Shown one piece after another: positions 50,739-59,671 of a stretch of 64,000 bases of DNA. Each line of letters begins with the position of its first letter. Position 1 is the stretch's first letter. A program made the position numbers and the translations under genes. The stretch lies in the NCBI RefSeq assembly GCF_025821625.1, contig NZ_JACKSH010000237.1, positions 1,377 through 65,376 of the forward strand. The letters are read 5' to 3'. The stretch is from Mycolicibacterium pyrenivorans (lineage in GTDB: Bacteria > Actinomycetota > Actinomycetes > Mycobacteriales > Mycobacteriaceae). The notes below the pieces were generated by a model. It was given only the letters and a program-made list of their open reading frames with translations. It did not search any database and was not told the origin of the DNA.

Positions 50739-52007
50739 ATGACTCTGCACGCTCCGGAGCGCAGTCAGGTGGGCGAGGACCTGCGCGAGCAGGTGCACGG
50801 CGCCGCCCGGCGGGCCCGCGTCGCCTCTCGTGCTCTGGCGACGCTGAGCACCGAGGTCAAGAACCGCGCCCTGCGCACCGCCGCCGATCACGTGCTGATG
50901 AACACCCGCACCATCCTGGACGCCAACGAGGCCGACCTGGCGACGGCGCGCGACGCCGGCACGCCGGAGGCGATGCTCGACAGGCTGGCCCTGAACCCCG
51001 CCCGGGTGGAGGGCATCGCCGACGGGCTGCGGCAGGTCGCCGGTCTGCCCGACCCGATCGGTGAGGTGCTGCGGGGCAGCACGCTGGTCAACGGGCTGCA
51101 GCTCCGCCAGCAGCGGGTTCCGCTCGGTGTGGTCGGAATCGTTTACGAGGGCCGCCCCAACGTGACCGTCGACGCGTTCGGGTTGACGCTGAAGTCCGGC
51201 AACGCCGTTCTGCTTCGCGGTAGTTCGTCGGCGGCGAAATCCAATGCCGCACTGGTCACCGCGCTGCGTGCCGCGCTGGCAACCGAGAACCTCGACAGCG
51301 ACGCCGTGCAGTTGCTGCCCAGTGAGGACCGCGCCAGCGTCACGCACCTGATCCAGGCGCGCGGACTGGTCGACGTGGTGATCCCACGTGGCGGAGCCGG
51401 CCTCATCGACGCCGTGGTGCGCGATGCCCAGGTGCCGACCATCGAGACCGGTGTCGGCAACTGCCATGTGTACGTTCACGAATCGGCCGATCTCGACATG
51501 GCCGAGCGCATCCTGCTCAACGCCAAGACCCGCAGGCCCAGCGTGTGCAACGCCGCGGAGTCGCTGCTGATCGACGCGGCCATCGCCGACGTCGCGGTGC
51601 CGAGGCTGACCGCCGCCCTGCAGGACGCGGGCGTGACGGTGCACGCCGACCCGTCCGAGGAAGAGCTTCGTGCCGAGTTCCTCTCGATGGACATCGCGCT
51701 GGCCGTCGTCGACGGTCTCGACGCTGCGATCGCGCACGTCAACGAATACGGCACCGGTCACACCGAGGCCATCGTCACAACGGATCTTGCTGCTGCACAA
51801 CGCTTCACCGAACAGGTGGATGCGGCAGCGGTGATGGTGAACGCATCGACGGCGTTCACCGACGGAGAGCAGTTCGGTTTCGGTGCCGAGATCGGCATCT
51901 CCACCCAGAAGCTTCATGCCAGAGGTCCGATGGGCCTGCCAGAATTGACGTCGACCAAGTGGATCGTGTGGGGCTCGCCCGTTACCGGCCACACCCGTCC
52001 GGCTTGA
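50739..52007 (+). CDS. proA: Gamma-glutamyl phosphate reductase
   Basis: A 422-residue aldehyde-dehydrogenase-superfamily enzyme reducing glutamyl phosphate to glutamate semialdehyde in proline synthesis. VPLGVVGIVYEGRPNVTVDAFGL, LKSGNAVLLRGSS and the catalytic Cys in RRPSVCNAAESLLI are diagnostic, as is FGAEIGISTQKLHARGPMGL. It is preceded by a 55-bp divergent promoter region and followed by the MoxR gene after 13 bp. Confidence 0.96.
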   Translation: MTLHAPERSQVGEDLREQVHGAARRARVASRALATLSTEVKNRALRTAADHVLMNTRTILDANEADLATARDAGTPEAMLDRLALNPARVEGIADGLRQVAGLPDPIGEVLRGSTLVNGLQLRQQRVPLGVVGIVYEGRPNVTVDAFGLTLKSGNAVLLRGSSSAAKSNAALVTALRAALATENLDSDAVQLLPSEDRASVTHLIQARGLVDVVIPRGGAGLIDAVVRDAQVPTIETGVGNCHVYVHESADLDMAERILLNAKTRRPSVCNAAESLLIDAAIADVAVPRLTAALQDAGVTVHADPSEEELRAEFLSMDIALAVVDGLDAAIAHVNEYGTGHTEAIVTTDLAAAQRFTEQVDAAAVMVNASTAFTDGEQFGFGAEIGISTQKLHARGPMGLPELTSTKWIVWGSPVTGHTRPA

Positions 52008-52020
52008 GTCAGGAGACCCG

Positions 52021-52905
52021 ATGAGCGTCCCCGCAATACCCGTGCCGATGTTCGCCGACATCGACGATGTCGCGCGGCGGCTGGCCGAGACCGGCTATCT
52101 GCCCGACACCGCCACCGCCACCGCGGTGTTCCTCGCCGACCGGCTGGGCAAGCCGCTACTGGTCGAGGGGCCCGCCGGTGTCGGCAAGACCGAACTGGCC
52201 CGCGCCGTCGCGCAGGCCACCGGCTCGGAGCTGGTGCGGCTGCAGTGCTACGAGGGCGTCGACGAGGCCCGCGCGCTCTACGAGTGGAACCACGCCAAGC
52301 AGATCCTGCGTATCCAGGCAGGTCAGGGGGATGGGGCGGACTGGGACCGGACGAAAGACGATGTCTTCTCCGAGGAGTTCCTGCTGACCCGCCCCCTGCT
52401 GACCGCGATCAAGCGCACCGGGCCGACGGTGCTGCTGATCGACGAGACCGACAAGGCCGACATCGAGATCGAAGGCCTGCTGCTGGAGGTGCTCAGCGAC
52501 TTCGCGGTGACGGTGCCCGAACTCGGCACGATCACCGCGACGCGCAAACCGTTGGTGGTGCTGACGTCCAACGCGACCCGCGAACTGTCCGAGGCGCTCA
52601 AGCGTCGCTGCCTGTTCCTGCACATCGACTTCCCCGACCCCGACCTCGAGCGCCGGATCCTGCTCTCGCGGGTTCCCGAGCTCCCCGAGCACATCGCCGA
52701 GGAACTGGTGCGCATCATCGGCGTGCTGCGCGGGATGGCGCTCAAGAAGCTGCCGTCGGTCGCCGAGACCATCGACTGGGGCCGCACGGTGCTGGCCCTG
52801 GGTATGGACACCATCGACGACGAGCTGATCGCGGCGACGCTGGGGGTCGTGCTCAAGCACCAGTCCGACCAGGTCAAGGCCTCAGGGGAGCTGAGGCTCA
52901 ACTGA
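52021..52905 (+). CDS. MoxR-family AAA+ ATPase
   Basis: A 294-residue AAA+ protein: Walker A VEGPAGVGKTEL at about 48-59, Walker B VLLIDETDKA, sensor 1 VVLTSNATRELSEALKRRC. MoxR ATPases act as chaperones for metal-cofactor or enzyme complex assembly together with VWA partners. It directly overlaps the VWA gene by one base. In M. tuberculosis this is the Rv2426c-Rv2425c pair. Confidence 0.9.
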   Translation: MSVPAIPVPMFADIDDVARRLAETGYLPDTATATAVFLADRLGKPLLVEGPAGVGKTELARAVAQATGSELVRLQCYEGVDEARALYEWNHAKQILRIQAGQGDGADWDRTKDDVFSEEFLLTRPLLTAIKRTGPTVLLIDETDKADIEIEGLLLEVLSDFAVTVPELGTITATRKPLVVLTSNATRELSEALKRRCLFLHIDFPDPDLERRILLSRVPELPEHIAEELVRIIGVLRGMALKKLPSVAETIDWGRTVLALGMDTIDDELIAATLGVVLKHQSDQVKASGELRLN

Positions 52906-54350
52906 TGGCGGTCCGACGCACCCGCCCGCCGCAGCCGCTGGCGCCCCACGGAATTCCGGGCCATCTGGTGGAGTTCGTGGAAGCGCTTCGTGGGCATGGA
53001 ATCTCGGTGGGTCCGTCGGAGACGGTGGATGCCGGCCTGGTGATGTCGACGCTGGGCCTGGCCGATCGCAAGGTGCTGCGGGAGGGCATCGCCTGCGCGG
53101 TGCTGCGCCGCCCCGACCACCGCGAGACCTACGATGCGTTGTTCGATCTGTATTTCCCGGCCGCACTCGGCGCCAAGACCGTCCTGACCGACGAGGATGT
53201 CGATGACGGCGATCCACAGGGCCTTCCTCCGGAGGACATCGAGGCACTGCGCGGCGCGCTGGTCGACATGCTGAGCGACAACGAGGAGCTGGCGAACCTC
53301 GACCAGCGGTTGGCGGCGATGATCGCCCAGATCGTCGAGGCCTACGGCCGCTACAACTCCAGCCGCGGCCCGTCGTATTCGTCGTATCAGGCACTCAAGG
53401 CGATGAGCCTCGACGACCTGGAGGGCCGGCTGCTGGCCGGGTTGCTTGCGCCCTACGGCGAGGAGCCCACGCCGACGCAGGAGCAGATCGCCAAAGCGCT
53501 TGCCGCACAGCGGATCGCACAGCTGCGCACAATGGTGGAGGCGGAGACGAAGCGGCGCACCGCCGAGCAGCTGGGACGCGACCACGTGCAGATGTACGGG
53601 GTCCCGCAGCTCGCGGAGAACGTCGAGTTCCTTCGGGCCTCCGGTGAGCAGCTGAGGCAGATGCGCCGCGTGGTCCAGCCCCTCGCGCGGACGCTGGCCA
53701 CCCGGCTGGCCGCGCGCCGCCGCCGGTCCCGGGCCGGTGAGATCGACCTGCGCAAGACGCTGCGCAAGTCGATGTCCACCGGCGGCGTGCCGATCGACGT
53801 GGTGCTCAAGAAGCCGCACCCCGCCCGGCCCGAGCTGGTGGTGCTGTGCGACGTGTCCGGTTCGGTCGCCGGCTTCAGCCACTTCACGCTGTTGCTGGTC
53901 CACGCACTGCGCCAGCAGTTCTCGAGGGTTCGCGTGTTCGCCTTCATCGACACCACCGATGAGGTCACCCAGCTGTTCGGGCCCGAGTCCGACCTGGCGG
54001 TGGCGGTGCAGCGCATCACCCGGGAAGCGGAGGTCTACACCCGCGACGGGCACTCCGACTACGGCCACGCGTTCACGTCGTTCCTCGACAAGTACCCGAA
54101 TGTGCTGTCTCCGCGCAGTTCTTTGTTGGTGCTCGGCGACGGACGCAACAACTACCGCAACCCCGAGACCGATCTGCTCACCCACATGGTGAACGCCAGC
54201 AGGCACGCCCACTGGCTGAACCCCGAGCCCAGGCATCTGTGGGGCAGCGGCGATTCGGCGGTGCCGCGCTACGAGGACGTCATCACGATGCACGAGTGCC
54301 GCTCGGCAAAGCAGCTCGCCTCCGTCATCGACGCGCTGCTCCCCGTCTAG
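52905..54350 (+). CDS. VWA domain protein (CoxE-like), partner of MoxR
   Basis: A 481-residue protein with an N-terminal helical part (LVEFVEALRGHGISVGPSETVDAGLVM), an Arg-rich linker and a C-terminal von Willebrand A domain. The MIDAS motif is DVSGSV (DxSxS) in LVVLCDVSGSVAG. ATG 52905 overlaps the MoxR stop. CoxE-like proteins act with AAA+ ATPases in metal-centre insertion, but no carbon-monoxide dehydrogenase genes are in the window. Confidence 0.88.
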   Translation: MAVRRTRPPQPLAPHGIPGHLVEFVEALRGHGISVGPSETVDAGLVMSTLGLADRKVLREGIACAVLRRPDHRETYDALFDLYFPAALGAKTVLTDEDVDDGDPQGLPPEDIEALRGALVDMLSDNEELANLDQRLAAMIAQIVEAYGRYNSSRGPSYSSYQALKAMSLDDLEGRLLAGLLAPYGEEPTPTQEQIAKALAAQRIAQLRTMVEAETKRRTAEQLGRDHVQMYGVPQLAENVEFLRASGEQLRQMRRVVQPLARTLATRLAARRRRSRAGEIDLRKTLRKSMSTGGVPIDVVLKKPHPARPELVVLCDVSGSVAGFSHFTLLLVHALRQQFSRVRVFAFIDTTDEVTQLFGPESDLAVAVQRITREAEVYTRDGHSDYGHAFTSFLDKYPNVLSPRSSLLVLGDGRNNYRNPETDLLTHMVNASRHAHWLNPEPRHLWGSGDSAVPRYEDVITMHECRSAKQLASVIDALLPV

Positions 54351-54419
54351 GCATCTCCGCCGACCGGGGGTTGCTGAAACCGCACACTGTCGGGAGTCCG
54401 ACCCGGCTACGCTGCAGGG

Positions 54420-55148
54420 ATGCCTTCAGGCACGCCGCTGTACATGACGATCGCCTCCGACGTCCGCGACCGGATCGCCACCGAGCAACTGGCCCCCCAC
54501 ACGTCGCTGCCCTCCGAGAGAGAGCTCGCGGAACTTCACGGTGTCAGCCGCATGACCGCACGGCAGGCGCTGGCCCTGCTGGAGAGCGAGGGTCTGGTCT
54601 ACCGGAACCCGCCACGCGGCACATTCGTCGCCGAGCCGCGGGTGCGGTTCCACGTCGGCAGCTTCTCCGAGGAAGTTGCCCGGATGGGTCGCCGACCCGC
54701 CGCGCGTCAGCTGTGGGCCGAGCACCAGCTCGCGACACCTGCGGTGCGGCTCGCGCTGTCCCTCGCTGAGGGGGCCTCGGTACACGTCTTTCACCGATTG
54801 CGCACCGTCGACGACGTGCCGTTCGCGCTGGAGACGACATACATGCCCGCCGACCTCACACCGGGAATCCTCGACGAGCCCGAGCAGGGGTCGCTTTGGG
54901 CAGCACTGCGGACGCGGTACGGCGTCGAGTTGGCTCGCTCGACCGCGGTACTCGAGTCCATCGTGCTCGACGACGCGTCGAGCATGCAGCTGGGCGTGCG
55001 CGCGGGTTCGGCGGGTACGTTGGTGACCCGTCGCACCGTGGACAGCACCGGACGATGCGTCGAGTACGGCCACGACATCTACCGCGCCGACCGCGCCGCG
55101 TTCGAGGTCACCGAGGTTCTCCAGACGCACCGGCTCTCCGGGGTCTGA
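54420..55148 (+). CDS. GntR-family (HutC/UTRA) transcriptional regulator
   Basis: A 242-residue regulator: winged helix at residues 7-70 (LYMTIASDVRDRIATEQL, ELAELHGVSRMTARQALALLESEGLVYR, RGTFVAEP) and a UTRA effector domain (VHVFHRLRTVDDVPFALETTYMP, ending CVEYGHDIYRADRAAFEV). It is not close to the iol GntR protein. No obvious sugar operon is adjacent, so the target is unknown. Confidence 0.87.
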   Translation: MPSGTPLYMTIASDVRDRIATEQLAPHTSLPSERELAELHGVSRMTARQALALLESEGLVYRNPPRGTFVAEPRVRFHVGSFSEEVARMGRRPAARQLWAEHQLATPAVRLALSLAEGASVHVFHRLRTVDDVPFALETTYMPADLTPGILDEPEQGSLWAALRTRYGVELARSTAVLESIVLDDASSMQLGVRAGSAGTLVTRRTVDSTGRCVEYGHDIYRADRAAFEVTEVLQTHRLSGV

Positions 55149-55212
55149 GTCGGGCACGGCGGATTCTGCGTCATTCTCAGATGACGCGAACGGTCCCGTA
55201 AGCTCGCTATTC

Positions 55213-55854
55213 GTGCAATCGCGACGCCGTCTCGGGGTGATGGGCGGGACCTTCGATCCCATCCACAACGGTCACCTCGTCGCGGCCAGCGAGGTCGCCG
55301 ACCTGTTCGAGCTCGACGAGGTGGTGTTCGTCCCGACCGGCCAGCCCTGGCAGAAGCGCAGCCGCCCCGTGACCGCTGCCGAGGATCGCTACCTGATGAC
55401 GGTGATCGCGACCGCGTCCAACCCGCGCTTCTCGGTCAGCCGGGCGGACATCGACCGCGGGGGACCCACCTACACCAAGGACACGCTGCGCGACCTGCGC
55501 GCGCTGAACCCCGACGCGGACCTGTACTTCATCACCGGAGCCGATGCCCTCGCCTCGATCCTGTCCTGGCAGAACTGGGAGGACATGTTCGCCCTCGCTA
55601 CGTTCGTGGGCGTCAGCAGACCCGGCTACGAACTCGACGCCAGCCACATCTCGGCCGCGATGGCCGAGCTACCCGCCGACACCCTGCATCTGGTCGAGGT
55701 GCCCGCGCTGGCGATCTCGTCGACCGACTGCCGGATCCGCGCCGAGGAGTCCCGACCCATCTGGTATCTGGTTCCCGACGGCGTCGTGCAGTACGTCGCC
55801 AAGCGAGACCTCTATCGCCGTCCCAGCCGCTCAGCCGAAGGAGACAGTCCCTGA
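55213..55854 (+). CDS. nadD: Nicotinate-nucleotide adenylyltransferase
   Basis: A 213-residue enzyme making nicotinate adenine dinucleotide, upstream of the NadE step. GGTFDPIHNGHLVAA is the (H/T)xGH nucleotidyltransferase motif and ISSTDCRIR the second. The GTG at 55213 gives nine residues before GGTFDP. Its stop overlaps the following rsfS start. Confidence 0.95.
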   Translation: MQSRRRLGVMGGTFDPIHNGHLVAASEVADLFELDEVVFVPTGQPWQKRSRPVTAAEDRYLMTVIATASNPRFSVSRADIDRGGPTYTKDTLRDLRALNPDADLYFITGADALASILSWQNWEDMFALATFVGVSRPGYELDASHISAAMAELPADTLHLVEVPALAISSTDCRIRAEESRPIWYLVPDGVVQYVAKRDLYRRPSRSAEGDSP

Positions 55855-56258
55855 CCGCCACACAGGAAGCCATCGACATGGCCACGGTCGCCGCACGGGC
55901 CGCGGCATCCAAGCTCGCCGACGACGTGATCGTCATCGACGTGTCCGGCCAGCTCGTCATCACCGACTGTTTCGTCATCGCGTCGGCCTCCAACGAGCGG
56001 CAGGTCAATGCCATCGTCGACGAGGTCGAGGAGAAGATGCGCCGGGCCGGCTACAAACCCGCGCGCCGCGAGGGCACTCGTGAGGGGCGCTGGACGCTGC
56101 TCGACTACGTAGACATCGTGGTGCACATCCAGCACCAGGACGAGCGCAATTTTTATGCGCTGGACCGGCTCTGGCGCGACTGCCCGACTGTCCCGGTGGA
56201 CTTAGCGGACACAGACAACGCCGAAGACGCAGCGGACGCGGCGGAGGGTCCCGAATGA
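55851..56258 (+). CDS. rsfS: Ribosomal silencing factor RsfS, CTG start
   Basis: A 135-residue protein that binds L14 and blocks subunit joining. VIDVSGQLVITDCFVIASASNERQVNAIVDEVEEKM and TLLDYVDIVVHIQHQDERNFYALDRLW are the conserved core. I place the start at CTG 55851: it overlaps the nadD stop (CTGA), AAGGAG stands seven bases upstream, and it restores the family leader MTATQEAIDMATVAA. The first ATG, 55878, has no ribosome site. The C-terminus is an Asp/Glu/Ala tail. Confidence 0.9.
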   Translation: MTATQEAIDMATVAARAAASKLADDVIVIDVSGQLVITDCFVIASASNERQVNAIVDEVEEKMRRAGYKPARREGTREGRWTLLDYVDIVVHIQHQDERNFYALDRLWRDCPTVPVDLADTDNAEDAADAAEGPE

Positions 56259-56932
56259 CCGTCCGCCGACTGGTGATGCTCCGTCACGGCCAGACCGAAT
56301 ACAACGCCGGCAGCCGGATGCAGGGCCAGTTGGACACCGAGCTCAGCGAGCTCGGACGCGAACAGGCCGTCCATGCCGCCGAGGTGCTCGCCAAACGTCA
56401 ACCGCTGCTGATCGTTTCGTCTGATCTGCGGCGCGCGCTGGACACCGCCGTCACGCTCGGCGACCGTTGCGGACAGCCGGTGAGCATCGACACCCGGTTG
56501 CGCGAGACGCATCTGGGCGACTGGCAGGGAATGACGCACCTCGAGGTGGACGCCGCGGCCCCCGGCGCCAGGCTCGCCTGGCGCGAGGACGCGCGCTGGG
56601 CCCCGCACGGCGGCGAGAGCCGGGAGGACGTCGCCGACCGCAGCCTGCCGCTGGTGCAGGAATTGGTGGCCCAGCAGTCCGAGTGGGGGACCGACGAACC
56701 CGACCGCCCGGTGGTGCTGGTGGCGCACGGCGGGCTGATCGCGGCGCTGACCGGCGCACTGCTCGGAATACCGGTGGACAACTGGCCCATCCTCGGCGGC
56801 ATGGGCAACGCCAGCTGGGTGCAGCTGGCGGGCCACACCCGCATCGACGGGGCGTCGGATTCGTTCGACGACATCCGGTGGCGCCTCGACGTGTGGAACG
56901 CCTCGGCGCAGGTCGCCAACGATGTCCTCTGA
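56255..56932 (+). CDS. gpgP: Glucosyl-3-phosphoglycerate phosphatase
   Basis: A 225-residue histidine-phosphatase. RHG at residues 10-12 contains the phospho-acceptor His11, and the second His lies in VVLVAHGGLIAAL. The length and neighbours match Rv2419c, which dephosphorylates glucosyl-3-phosphoglycerate in methylglucose lipopolysaccharide synthesis. It overlaps rsfS by four and octT by 11 bases. Confidence 0.9.
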   Translation: MTVRRLVMLRHGQTEYNAGSRMQGQLDTELSELGREQAVHAAEVLAKRQPLLIVSSDLRRALDTAVTLGDRCGQPVSIDTRLRETHLGDWQGMTHLEVDAAAPGARLAWREDARWAPHGGESREDVADRSLPLVQELVAQQSEWGTDEPDRPVVLVAHGGLIAALTGALLGIPVDNWPILGGMGNASWVQLAGHTRIDGASDSFDDIRWRLDVWNASAQVANDVL

Positions 56933-57704
56933 GTCGGCCTCGGGCCAGGATCAAGCCCCCGGTCGCTCCGCTCCTGCCCGCCGCCGGACGCTGCTGGTGT
57001 TCTGCGACTCGCTGTCCTACTACGGCCCGACCGGGGGTCTTCCGTCCGACGATCCCCGGATCTGGCCCAACATCGTTGCCGGCCAACTTGGTTGGGATCT
57101 GGAACTGATCGGCCGGATCGGCTGGACGAGTCGCGATGTGTGGTGGGCGGCGACGCAGGACCCGCGGTCGTGGGCGGCGCTGCCGCGAGCGGGCGCGGTG
57201 ATCTTCGCGACCTCGGGGATGGATTCGCTGCCGTCACCGCTCCCCACGGCCCTGCGGGAGCTGATCCGGTATGTGCGGCCGCCGTGGCTTCGCCGGTGGG
57301 TGCGTGACGGTTACGGCTGGGTGCAGCCGCGGTTCTCGCCGGTCGCGCGGGCGGCGCTGCCGCCGCACCTGACCGTCGAATACCTCGAGATGACCAGAGG
57401 GGCAATCGACTTCAATCGTCCCGGGATTCCGATGGTGGCCTCGTTGCCGTCGGTGCACATCGCGCCGACCTACGGGATGGCCCACCACGGCAGGCCCGGA
57501 ACGGTGGAGGCGATCACCCGGTGGGCGGGCGAGCACGGGGTGCCGCTGGTCGACCTCGAGGCGGCGGTGGGCGACGAGGTGATGAGCGGGCGGGGCAATC
57601 CGGACGGCATCCACTGGAACTTCGAAGCGCACCGCGCGGTGGCGGAGCTGATGATCAAGGGACTCGCCGAGGCGGGCGTGCATCTGCCCCCGTCGAGCGA
57701 GTAG
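56922..57704 (+). CDS. octT: Diglucosylglycerate octanoyltransferase (SGNH-hydrolase fold)
   Basis: A 260-residue SGNH-type protein: FCDSLSYYGPTG (block I with Ser), ATSGMDSLPS, and NPDGIHWNFEAHRAVAELMI (Asp and His of block V). It matches Rv2418c, described as octanoyltransferase of diglucosylglycerate. It follows gpgP with an 11-bp overlap, so two steps of the same pathway are co-translated. Confidence 0.86.
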   Translation: MSSESASGQDQAPGRSAPARRRTLLVFCDSLSYYGPTGGLPSDDPRIWPNIVAGQLGWDLELIGRIGWTSRDVWWAATQDPRSWAALPRAGAVIFATSGMDSLPSPLPTALRELIRYVRPPWLRRWVRDGYGWVQPRFSPVARAALPPHLTVEYLEMTRGAIDFNRPGIPMVASLPSVHIAPTYGMAHHGRPGTVEAITRWAGEHGVPLVDLEAAVGDEVMSGRGNPDGIHWNFEAHRAVAELMIKGLAEAGVHLPPSSE

Positions 57705-57711
57705 ACCTGCC

Positions 57712-58551
57712 ATGTCCGTTGTGGTGGTCAGCGATTCGTCGTCACGCCTGCAGGCCGACGAACGCAAGCAGTGGAACATCCGCGAGGTGCCGCTGCACGT
57801 GCTGATCGACGGCACCGACCTGCGCGACGGCATCGACGACATCCCCTACGACCTCCACGACCGGCCCAAGGTCACGACCGCCGGAGCGACGCCGGCCGAG
57901 CTGGTCGAGACCTACCGGCAGGCTCTGGCCGACAGCGGTGGGGACGGCGTGGTGGCGGTCCATCTGTCGGCCGCGCTGTCGAGCACCTACAGCGCGGCGG
58001 TGACCGCGGCGCGCGAATTCGGCCCGTCGGTGCGTGTCGTCAACTCCCGGTCGGCGGCGGCAGGTGTCGGCTTCGTTGCCACAGCCGCCGCACGCTGCGC
58101 TGCCGCCGGTGGCGACGTCGACGCCGTCGAGGCCGCGGCACGTTCGGCGCTGAGCCGCACGCACGTCTTCCTGGTCGTGCACCGGCTGGACAACCTGCGC
58201 CGCAGCGGGCGGATCCGCACCACCGCGTCGTGGCTGGGAACGGCGTTGTCGCTCAAGCCATTGCTGTGCCTCGACGTCGACGGGCGCCTGGTGCTGGATC
58301 AGCGCATCCGCACTGTCACCAAGGCGCATGCGGCGATGGTGGATCGGGTCGCCGAAGTGGTGGGGGAGAACACCGCCGACGTCGTGGTCCACCACGTCGA
58401 CAACCACGACGCCGCCGACGCGCTGGGTGCCGCCCTCACGCAACGACTTCCGCAGATCTCGTCGCTCAGCGTGGCCGACATGGGGCCGGTGCTGTCCGTG
58501 CACGTCGGGGCGGGCGCCGTAGGCGTGGCCGTGCTGACTGCGGGGCGGTAG
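57712..58551 (+). CDS. DegV family protein (fatty-acid-binding fold)
   Basis: A 279-residue DegV protein: VVVVSDSSSRL at the start, VTTAGATPAELVETYR, VAVHLSAALSSTYSAAVTAARE and VHRLDNLRRSGRIRTTASWLGTALSLKPLL. DegV-fold proteins bind fatty acids, and in Gram-positives FakB types present them to a kinase; no kinase is visible here. It is the Rv2417c equivalent and lies seven bases after octT. Confidence 0.87.
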   Translation: MSVVVVSDSSSRLQADERKQWNIREVPLHVLIDGTDLRDGIDDIPYDLHDRPKVTTAGATPAELVETYRQALADSGGDGVVAVHLSAALSSTYSAAVTAAREFGPSVRVVNSRSAAAGVGFVATAAARCAAAGGDVDAVEAAARSALSRTHVFLVVHRLDNLRRSGRIRTTASWLGTALSLKPLLCLDVDGRLVLDQRIRTVTKAHAAMVDRVAEVVGENTADVVVHHVDNHDAADALGAALTQRLPQISSLSVADMGPVLSVHVGAGAVGVAVLTAGR

Positions 58552-58553
58552 CG

Positions 58554-59612
58554 CTACACCGCAGCGCGCCCCGTGATCGGCGGTAGGTCGGCCAGTGTCA
58601 CGATGCCGGGCGGCGCGGCGACGACCGCGGGCACGGCGTTGGTCACCGGCATCGCGGTGTAGATCATGCCGAGGCCCATGAACCCCGGTTCGGTCCAGTC
58701 CCTCGGCGGCAGGCAGTGCACGACCGTGCGCATGTTCGGCAGGCCGAACACCTGCACGACGTGGCCGTGCTCAAGCGGCTTGGGCGGCGTGACGTGCTCG
58801 CCCATGATCCAGTTGAACCCGACGCTGACGACGTTGCGCTCGCCCACCCAGCCACGGTGGTACCCGTGCACTCCGGCCACGGTGCCCTCGGGGATCTTCA
58901 TGAAACCGAGGTCGCTGTCGCCGGTGGCCGCGGTGAACGTGACGTCGAACGTGATCCGGTCGAGAGTCGCGCCGATGGCGTCGGCCATCATCGCGGCGGA
59001 TTCGGCGAACACCTCGCTCTCCCTGCGCACACTGTCGGCCAGTCCCGGGGTGTCGGGGTCCTGGGAGAACCCCATCGCGGTCTGGGTTCCGGCGGATTCG
59101 TAGGTGGAGCAGTCGACCGACTCGGTGATCCGGATCTCGTCGACGCGTTCGCAGGCCCCGGACAGCACCATCCCCACCAGGTTGCTCATCCCGGGGTGCG
59201 CACCGCTGCCGAAGATCGTGGAACTGCCTTTCTCGCAGGCATTTCGGATGCGTTCCAGGTCTTCGGGTGTCTGCTTGCCGCCGGTGATCCACGCGGCGCT
59301 CGAGCACACGTTGATTCCGGATTCCAGAAGGCGGACCAGCTCGTCGATGCTGGGCCACAACGGGTTGTAGCAGCAGGCGTCGGGCTTCAGCGCCACCAGT
59401 TCCTCGATGTCGTCGGTGGCCGTCACCCCGGTCGGCTCGGGCCACCCGGCGAGTTCGGCGGCGTCGACACCCACCTTGTCGGCGCCGTGCGCGTAGACGC
59501 CGACCAGCTCCATGTCGTCGCGGCCGATGATCGCGTGCAGGGACCGCTTCCCGATGTTGCCGGTGGTCCACTGGATGACGCGAAGCGGTCTATCGGTGGT
59601 CGGTGGGGCCAT
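58554..59612 (-). CDS. DapB-like NAD(P)H-dependent dehydrogenase
   Basis: A 352-residue dihydrodipicolinate-reductase-type Rossmann protein (VIQWTTGNIGKRSLHAIIGR, VYAHGADKVGVDAAEL). It resembles the 2,4-diaminopentanoate dehydrogenase-like family that is multiplied in mycobacteria and has no assigned substrate. It converges on the degV gene with two bases between stops and is divergent from the SDR gene. Confidence 0.75.
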   Translation of the reverse strand: MAPPTTDRPLRVIQWTTGNIGKRSLHAIIGRDDMELVGVYAHGADKVGVDAAELAGWPEPTGVTATDDIEELVALKPDACCYNPLWPSIDELVRLLESGINVCSSAAWITGGKQTPEDLERIRNACEKGSSTIFGSGAHPGMSNLVGMVLSGACERVDEIRITESVDCSTYESAGTQTAMGFSQDPDTPGLADSVRRESEVFAESAAMMADAIGATLDRITFDVTFTAATGDSDLGFMKIPEGTVAGVHGYHRGWVGERNVVSVGFNWIMGEHVTPPKPLEHGHVVQVFGLPNMRTVVHCLPPRDWTEPGFMGLGMIYTAMPVTNAVPAVVAAPPGIVTLADLPPITGRAAV

Positions 59613-59671
59613 GACATCTCCTCGTCGAGTGGTGGGTCAACAGATGAAGCTACTGCCTCTAAGGTGTGCCT

